The notes under the pieces are model-generated. The model ran no database searches and was not told the DNA's origin. It saw only the letters and a list, made by a program, of their open reading frames with translations. Of a stretch of DNA of 64,000 nt, positions 59,085-64,000 are shown piece after piece; within the stretch, counting starts at the first letter, position 1, and each line of letters begins with the position of its first letter. The position numbers were made by a program, and so were the translations under genes. Source of the stretch: Thauera sp. (GTDB taxonomy: Bacteria > Pseudomonadota > Gammaproteobacteria > Burkholderiales > Rhodocyclaceae). The stretch is taken from positions 397,771 through 461,770 of the forward strand of contig JAFLDS010000001.1 of NCBI GenBank assembly GCA_017302295.1. The letters run 5' to 3'.

Positions 59085-60605
59085 CTACTTCAGCTTACCT
59101 CCGGTAAGGGCCCCAGCGCCCTTACCGCCTGCTTGGCCGGCACTCTTGCTGCCATCCGAAAGCCCTTGGATGACGTGTCCAGCCCGAATCCCAACCCAAG
59201 TAAGGCTCGCAAGCCAAAAACCCGGCAAGACCAGGAACATCGTGCCCATGACGAACATCAGGAGCAGGTCGCCAAAGGCATTGTTCAACCCCACCAGCGG
59301 ATCGAAGTTAGTGTGCGGCCGGTTCCAGCCGAAGCCCCACCCATAGAGCGCATCGAGGATGGTGCTGTCGATCCAGCGAGCGAGTTGGAACCAGAAATCG
59401 GTGAAGAACAGCGCGAACTGCACGACGCTGACGGTGACGACCGTCTTCAGGTCATAGGTGCCGACGACCAGCACGAGCGGGATGCAGATGACCAGCGCCA
59501 TCTTGAGCAAGGCAAGCACCATGGGCAGCGCCTGGCGCACCACGTCCATGGCAGGGAATGCGGCAAGTGCCCCGACCGCCATTCCTACGTCCCCCGTGGC
59601 CCGCGTCACGATGTTCGGCAGGGTCTTGTCGATCTGGCCGCCGTAGTCGGTATAGACCGAACCCTGGTTGAGCTTCTGCTGTCGCGGTGACGCGATGGTA
59701 CGGACCACCGAATCGTCCACCTCGGTACGGCTGAGGAACCCGGCCCAGCCCGCCAAGCGATTCAACAGGCTGGGGTCCACCTGGCTCAGCAGCCGTGCTC
59801 GCAGGCCGTTGCTGCCATCGGCCCACCACTGCCTGCAAGTCGGGTAGCCGCCGCCACTGGCCACCTGCGCAAGCCCTGCGTCGCGAGTGTCGTCATAGGG
59901 CCATGACTCGCGCGCCGTGCTGGAGCGGTAGCTGTCGTAGTAGCCGCCGGTGTCCGTGAAAAACCTCGAACCGATCCATGTCACGTCGTTCATTTGAGCT
60001 TCGTCCAGCTCCGGTCGCGCCATGAACAATTTAGCGCGTGCTGGCCCGTAGCAGTCGTGTGTGAAATCGGCCACTTCCTGAGCCAGCACCGGGTCGTTGA
60101 TGCGGGTAGCGTCGATCTCCATGCGCATCTGTCGCAGGTCTGTTCCGCACGGGATCGCTGCCACCGAGGCACTGGTGACGGCGCGCGAGAGCGCGTGCAT
60201 GAATGCCCACCAGACCGGCACCTTGGCACTCTGGTTGTTGATGGTGCTGAAGGACTGGGACCAGCCGGTATCCGTGGGCTGCGGCACGCTGACCTGGCAT
60301 TGAGCCGAGCGCGAGCTGTCGTACTGAATGGTGTTGAGGTCCACGTCGATGAAGGGGATGCCGGCGAACATCACGACCACGATGGCGACGAACACCCGGT
60401 TCTCAATGCGTGCGGCCGAGAGCACGCCCTTATTGCCTTCGTCTGCACCCTCCCCACGGGCCTTGAGCCATTCCTGCACGATGATCGCCACGAAGGGCAG
60501 TGCGAATACCCCGCTGGATACCAGTACCGCCCAGATGCCGTTGTTGACGATCCAGGAAACCAGGGTCAGGTAGTACTCCAGGTAGTCGGTCGCGAAAAGC
60601 GTCAT
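59085..60605 (-). CDS. TraG N-terminal domain conjugation protein
   Basis: Membrane protein of 506 aa matching the TraG_N-type proteins of ICE type IV secretion systems. Transmembrane segments occur near residues 20-42, 72-90 and four or more between about 345 and 470; a long periplasmic middle part contains paired cysteines. It probably acts in mating-pair formation or stabilisation. Its C-terminus is Gly/Ala/Lys-rich. It is followed on the same strand by no other gene before DUF3742 (convergent). Confidence 0.87.
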   Translation of the reverse strand: MTLFATDYLEYYLTLVSWIVNNGIWAVLVSSGVFALPFVAIIVQEWLKARGEGADEGNKGVLSAARIENRVFVAIVVVMFAGIPFIDVDLNTIQYDSSRSAQCQVSVPQPTDTGWSQSFSTINNQSAKVPVWWAFMHALSRAVTSASVAAIPCGTDLRQMRMEIDATRINDPVLAQEVADFTHDCYGPARAKLFMARPELDEAQMNDVTWIGSRFFTDTGGYYDSYRSSTARESWPYDDTRDAGLAQVASGGGYPTCRQWWADGSNGLRARLLSQVDPSLLNRLAGWAGFLSRTEVDDSVVRTIASPRQQKLNQGSVYTDYGGQIDKTLPNIVTRATGDVGMAVGALAAFPAMDVVRQALPMVLALLKMALVICIPLVLVVGTYDLKTVVTVSVVQFALFFTDFWFQLARWIDSTILDALYGWGFGWNRPHTNFDPLVGLNNAFGDLLLMFVMGTMFLVLPGFWLASLTWVGIRAGHVIQGLSDGSKSAGQAGGKGAGALTGGKLK

Positions 60606-60620
60606 GGCTCGGATCTCCCC

Positions 60621-60977
60621 TCAGCCCTGCATCAACAGGCTGGCTTCAAGCGCCACGATGGCAACGACGCCGGCGATCTCGCTGCGCACCAGGCGGCGCC
60701 GCGCTTGCGCGTCGTCCTCGCGCGCCAGCAGTCGGCGACGCATCCAGACCCAGCCGTAGGCCGTCGCGCCGTACAGGCACAGCCGCCAGACCAGGAAGTA
60801 GCCCGCTGCTGCCGCCAGCCAACGCTCCCAGCCTGCGACGCTTCCGACGAGGTAGATGCCAACGATGTTGGCGCACACGGCGACGGCCGCGAGTACCACC
60901 GTCCACAGCAGCGCCTTTGCTGCGCGCCGGCTGAACAGCCAGCGCGGGCGCAGCCAGGCCGCACGCATCGGGCTCAT
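60621..60977 (-). CDS. Small ICE conjugation-region membrane protein
   Basis: Protein of 118 aa with three hydrophobic segments (about 20-45, 52-75 and 98-116) and a basic middle (MRRRLLAREDDAQARRRLVR). The family is not recognised by name, but a short membrane protein at this place is regular in ICEclc-type transfer modules. Its start overlaps the stop of the PFL_4711-like gene by four bases, so it is co-translated. Confidence 0.75.
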   Translation of the reverse strand: MSPMRAAWLRPRWLFSRRAAKALLWTVVLAAVAVCANIVGIYLVGSVAGWERWLAAAAGYFLVWRLCLYGATAYGWVWMRRRLLAREDDAQARRRLVRSEIAGVVAIVALEASLLMQG

Positions 60978-62368
60978 GGCCGGCCTCCCGGATTGCCCTT
61001 CTGCAACTGATCGAGGCGGTCAGGCACCGGATCGCCTTCGTAGATCCCACGCGAGCCCGCCGCGCGCGTGCCGTGGCGCTGGATGATCGCCATGGGCGAA
61101 TTGTTTGCCAGCTCCCGGCGCAGCTCCAGCTCGGTCTTGAGGTTGCGGATCTCGCGATCGAGCGTGTCGCTCTCGTGGTTCACAGCTTCCACGGCGAGCT
61201 GGTTGGCCGCCACGTTGGGCTCTTTCTTGCCGGTCAGCAGCGTGCGTTGCAGCAGTAGCGCTTTCTCCAGCACCGACGCCAGCGCAACCTCGGACGCCAG
61301 GCGCTGCGACAGCAGGTGCTGGTCCGGCTCGTCGCGCAGTGCCTCGATCACTCCGCGTGTGATGGGCAGCGACGCGCTGCCGGCCTCGCGCAGGTTTTCG
61401 GGCGTCGTGTTCTTCGCCTTGGAGACCAGGTCCTGGAGCGCCTGCAGCTTGGCATCGTACTCATCCTGGATCAGCGGCGTCAGCCCGACGCCGGGCACCG
61501 TCTCCGTCTTGGTGCAGGCGTCGCAGGTGCGCTGCTCCTTCTCGCCGAGCACCCGCGTCGCCCACTCGACGGCCGCTTGCGGCGTGGTCCAGGTCTGGCA
61601 CGACAGGCTCGCGCAACTTGCCGGTGCGATTGCCGATGTGTCGGTCACACCGCGGCCATTGACCAGGTTGTAGCCCGCGCGGGTGACGTCGCCGACCACC
61701 TTGATCGCGGGCTGACCGGAGCCGCCGGCATTGCTTCCCCCGACCCAAGGCACGCCGTCGTTGCCACGGCGCGTCTCGGCTTGCTCGACGGCCGAGACGG
61801 CATCCGTGCTCGAAACAGCATCGCGCAGTGCCAACCCCTCTGCCATCTGGCTCCAGCCGAGCTGGCCGCCGGCCGTTTCGGCCATCTTTTCGGCCATGGC
61901 GCGGCACGTCAGCTTCGAGCGGTCGAAATCCAGCCGCGCTTGCAGAACGCCGTTGGTGAGCAGGTTGTAGAGGCCCGGATCAGCCCGTTGGATGATCAAC
62001 GCCGGCAGGGAGGCCACAGCACTCGTAGCACTCTGGATCACCGAGGACATGATCTGCTGAAAGCCATTGGTCACGCCGTTGAGCTGATTTTTCAACGTGG
62101 TCTGGATGCTCATGTCACCGCAGATCAGATTGCTGTTCCAGCCGACACCCACGCCGAGCGAGCGCATGCCGGCTGCGCGACCCATCGAAACGGCGCTGCC
62201 GCCGCCGATGGAGTACATGACGTCATCGCCGATGACGTTGCCGCTGGTCTGGTAGCCCAGTTGGCCCCAGGCCACGCCGCTTGCCAGAACCAACGCGCCG
62301 GTGAGCGCCAAACAGATCCTCTTGCCACGAGCCGGAGGGGAGAACTGCATAGAGTCGAAACGCTTCAT
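60974..62368 (-). CDS. Integrating conjugative element protein, PFL_4711 family (TIGR03755)
   Basis: Exported protein of 464 aa. A signal peptide is seen at about residues 15-36 (ICLALTGALVLASGVAWG). The mature part resembles TraH-like ICE secretion components: Gly-rich start with IGGGSAVSMGRAAG, a CDACTKTE pair and a helical C-terminus. In the known family order PFL_4709-4710-4711 it follows the TraU-like protein, as here. Role: periplasmic assembly of the conjugative pilus or channel; exact function unproven. Confidence 0.88.
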   Translation of the reverse strand: MKRFDSMQFSPPARGKRICLALTGALVLASGVAWGQLGYQTSGNVIGDDVMYSIGGGSAVSMGRAAGMRSLGVGVGWNSNLICGDMSIQTTLKNQLNGVTNGFQQIMSSVIQSATSAVASLPALIIQRADPGLYNLLTNGVLQARLDFDRSKLTCRAMAEKMAETAGGQLGWSQMAEGLALRDAVSSTDAVSAVEQAETRRGNDGVPWVGGSNAGGSGQPAIKVVGDVTRAGYNLVNGRGVTDTSAIAPASCASLSCQTWTTPQAAVEWATRVLGEKEQRTCDACTKTETVPGVGLTPLIQDEYDAKLQALQDLVSKAKNTTPENLREAGSASLPITRGVIEALRDEPDQHLLSQRLASEVALASVLEKALLLQRTLLTGKKEPNVAANQLAVEAVNHESDTLDREIRNLKTELELRRELANNSPMAIIQRHGTRAAGSRGIYEGDPVPDRLDQLQKGNPGGRP

Positions 62369-62377
62369 CGCGGCACC

Positions 62378-63325
62378 TCAAAGGAAATCAACGCTTCCAA
62401 GGAACACCTGTCCACGGCGTTCGCAGCAGGCATACGGCCGCCACAGTGCCCAGGCGTAGTCGCCTTGCTGGGCCTGGGTCAGGAAGCCGGTGCGTGGGAA
62501 AACCGTGCAAGACGAGGACAGGACGGGCGTGAGTTCCTGCCACTTGCCAGTCGAGGCATCACCCTCCATCAGCGCGCCGGCGGGCCAGTAGCCATCGCGG
62601 GCGTTGGCAAGCAGCGGCTGGTACACGTGCAACTGCCCCCGGCGAGTGACGATATCTCCCGCACGCTGGGCCACCACGGCCCCCGATTTGTGGTCGTCGG
62701 TCTGGTGCAGGAAGCCGCCGCGGGGATACACGTTGCCCCAAAGGTTCATCGTGGTGCGTGCGCCGACCTCGCGCATGCCGGGAATCAATGCCTCCGGGTA
62801 GGCCATCTCGGGCACGTTGTAGCGCCAGGCAAGCGTGTCCAAGGTGCTGAGCAGATACGGCATGAATGCCGTTCCTGCGCCCTCGCAGAAGTAGCCCGAG
62901 GACGAAACAAACTGGTTGAACACCTCGACGCCGGGATGGCCGATCACGTCGGCGTTCTTGAATTTCGCAAGATTGTTTTCGTGATCCTCGTTCGTCGTTC
63001 CATCGCCCCCCGCTTGGGCGGACGGATTGGCCGTACTCATCGCCCGGACTTCGACCCACGGGTTCTCGCCCGTGTTGCTGTAGCTGGAGACGACCGCATC
63101 GGGGATGTAGTGGCGCACCTTGACAGAGGTGCGCACCGTGCATCCTCCCCAGGTGCAGTAGAGCCAGTAGCAGATACCTACCACCCGGTACTCCAAGCAA
63201 TCGGGCGAGGCCACCGAGGCAACGATGGCGGTGGTGTTCAAGGCGTAGCTACCCGTGGCGCTGAGCAGCAGCAAGGAAGCCACGCCGGCCCGCATGCGGC
63301 GCATCAGGTCGAATGGTCGCGTCAT
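62378..63325 (-). CDS. Integrating conjugative element protein, PFL_4710 family (TIGR03756, TraU-like)
   Basis: Exported protein of 315 aa. N-terminal signal MTRPFDLMRRMRAGVASLLL, then a cysteine-rich mature part (DCLEYRVVGICYWLYCTWGG, and late CCERRGQVFLG) typical of the TraU-like ICE family involved in DNA transfer/pilus function. The ATG at 63325 overlaps the stop of the preceding gene (ATGA), fixing the start. Confidence 0.88.
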   Translation of the reverse strand: MTRPFDLMRRMRAGVASLLLLSATGSYALNTTAIVASVASPDCLEYRVVGICYWLYCTWGGCTVRTSVKVRHYIPDAVVSSYSNTGENPWVEVRAMSTANPSAQAGGDGTTNEDHENNLAKFKNADVIGHPGVEVFNQFVSSSGYFCEGAGTAFMPYLLSTLDTLAWRYNVPEMAYPEALIPGMREVGARTTMNLWGNVYPRGGFLHQTDDHKSGAVVAQRAGDIVTRRGQLHVYQPLLANARDGYWPAGALMEGDASTGKWQELTPVLSSSCTVFPRTGFLTQAQQGDYAWALWRPYACCERRGQVFLGSVDFL

Positions 63326-63768
63326 GGCTGGGTCCTCCGACGCTGCTCGATGCGCGCGACAGCGCGGGCCACATCCGGCTCGCCATAGACCACGTAGCGC
63401 TGATCCACCACGACAGCCGGGATGCTGGTGATGCCCAGGCTCCATGCGTCGGTGACGCCCTGGTATGCGGAAGCGATGCGGCGCTGTAGGTCGGCGCCGC
63501 CTTGGCTCAGCCGACGCTTGACGGTGGCCGCCGCCTGTTCGGGGGCGGCGGGCAGTTCCGCAGAAAGCTCCGCTTCAATCCGGCGGGCTTCGTCCAGCTC
63601 GATCAGCCGCTCGCCGCCCATGGTCTTGACCGGGTGGTGGCTGTCGGTGACGACCAGTACGTCGGCTGCGAAGGCGACGGGGCTGAACACGGCCAGGGAC
63701 GCCGGCAGCGCCACGACGAGACCAAGGGTTCGCCAGCCCGACGCGAACGTGGAAAAGGATGCCGGCAT
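63322..63768 (-). CDS. Integrating conjugative element protein, PFL_4709 family (TIGR03757, TrbC-like)
   Basis: Exported protein of 148 aa with a signal peptide to about residue 34 (FSPVAFAA) and a thioredoxin-like C-terminal part (SLGITSIPAVVVDQRYVVYG) lacking redox cysteines, as in TrbC/TraW-type conjugation proteins. First gene of the minus-strand operon PFL_4709-4710-4711-membrane protein-TraG_N. The 232 bases to the window end show no gene and probably hold its promoter. Confidence 0.87.
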   Translation of the reverse strand: MPASFSTFASGWRTLGLVVALPASLAVFSPVAFAADVLVVTDSHHPVKTMGGERLIELDEARRIEAELSAELPAAPEQAAATVKRRLSQGGADLQRRIASAYQGVTDAWSLGITSIPAVVVDQRYVVYGEPDVARAVARIEQRRRTQP

Positions 63769-64000
63769 GTCGCGTGCCCCGAAAGTTGATCAGGGCCATA
63801 GTCAAACGCGAACCCGATGCCACCCCAACAAACAATGCGCATCGCGGGCTGCCCGCATACCTGCTTGTCCCGCGCCATAAAAAATGTCCGCAGTCAAGCG
63901 ATTGTTGAAATCAGCCTGATGGCCGGAAGTCTATATGGGGTGCGGGTTTGGCTCTACTTCGGGCCGCCTTGCGGGGCTGTGGCGTTGTGGGCTGGGAGCC

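Noticed and set aside
58977-59690. Plus-strand frame over the TraG_N gene
   Set aside because: Antisense shadow of a well-supported membrane protein gene; no start signals.

Overview
The window looks like the chromosome of a GC-rich betaproteobacterium of the Thauera/Azoarcus (Rhodocyclales/Zoogloeaceae) type. It carries the left part of a large integrative and conjugative element (ICE) inserted at a tRNA-Gly gene. The taxonomic call rests on the gene order rpoE-rseA-rseB-rseC-mucD-lepA-lepB-DUF4845-rnc-era-recO-pdxJ-acpS-nagZ, high G+C and protein character; no search was run.

Chromosomal backbone, 1-28456. Bases 28-4364 hold the sigma-E envelope-stress operon (sigma factor, anti-sigma factor, its periplasmic regulator, RseC, a DegP/MucD protease and a small thioredoxin-fold protein), closed by a hairpin terminator. 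Then follow lepA, lepB, a DUF4845 membrane protein, rnc, era, recO, pdxJ, acpS, nagZ and uvrC, many with 1-4 base stop/start overlaps. After uvrC come a large PPDK-ATP-grasp protein with a KaiC-like N-terminus, an ovothiol synthase (ovoA) overlapping an ADP-ribosylglycohydrolase gene, an ExoD-like membrane protein, and on the minus strand a YkgJ-type protein, phosphoglucomutase, tRNA-Cys, tRNA-Gly and pgsA. A single-chain pyruvate carboxylase precedes two tandem tRNA-Gly genes.

ICE, about 28457 to beyond the right edge. The order is tyrosine integrase (IntB13/ICEclc-like architecture), cargo, then the conjugation module: MobH relaxase TraI, a RES/Xre toxin-antitoxin pair, DUF3742, TraG-N and the PFL_4711/4710/4709-type ICE proteins. 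The right att site is not in the window.

Cargo. It includes a DyP peroxidase, a truncated LysR gene, an XRE regulator, LysR regulators, glutathione-independent formaldehyde dehydrogenase (fdhA), an extra uvrB, a SnoaL/GNAT/nitrilase operon, and one long co-directional block: frmR, frmA, a VOC protein, DUF3422, S-formylglutathione hydrolase, NDH-2, rarA, an NhaA-DsbA fusion and a class-II uvrA. Together these read as formaldehyde/electrophile detoxification joined to DNA-damage repair, with pH/redox support.

Most notable observations. (1) The integrase C-terminus aligns without gaps, about 40% identical by hand count, with the antitoxin of the RES toxin pair 27 kb away. (2) A 76-bp element, about 83% identical and containing LysR-type ATAG-N7-CTAT boxes, lies upstream of both fdhA and the frmR operon, which suggests one shared regulon. 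(3) The nhaA-dsbA gene appears spliced into a duplicated copy of the uvrA leader and first codons.
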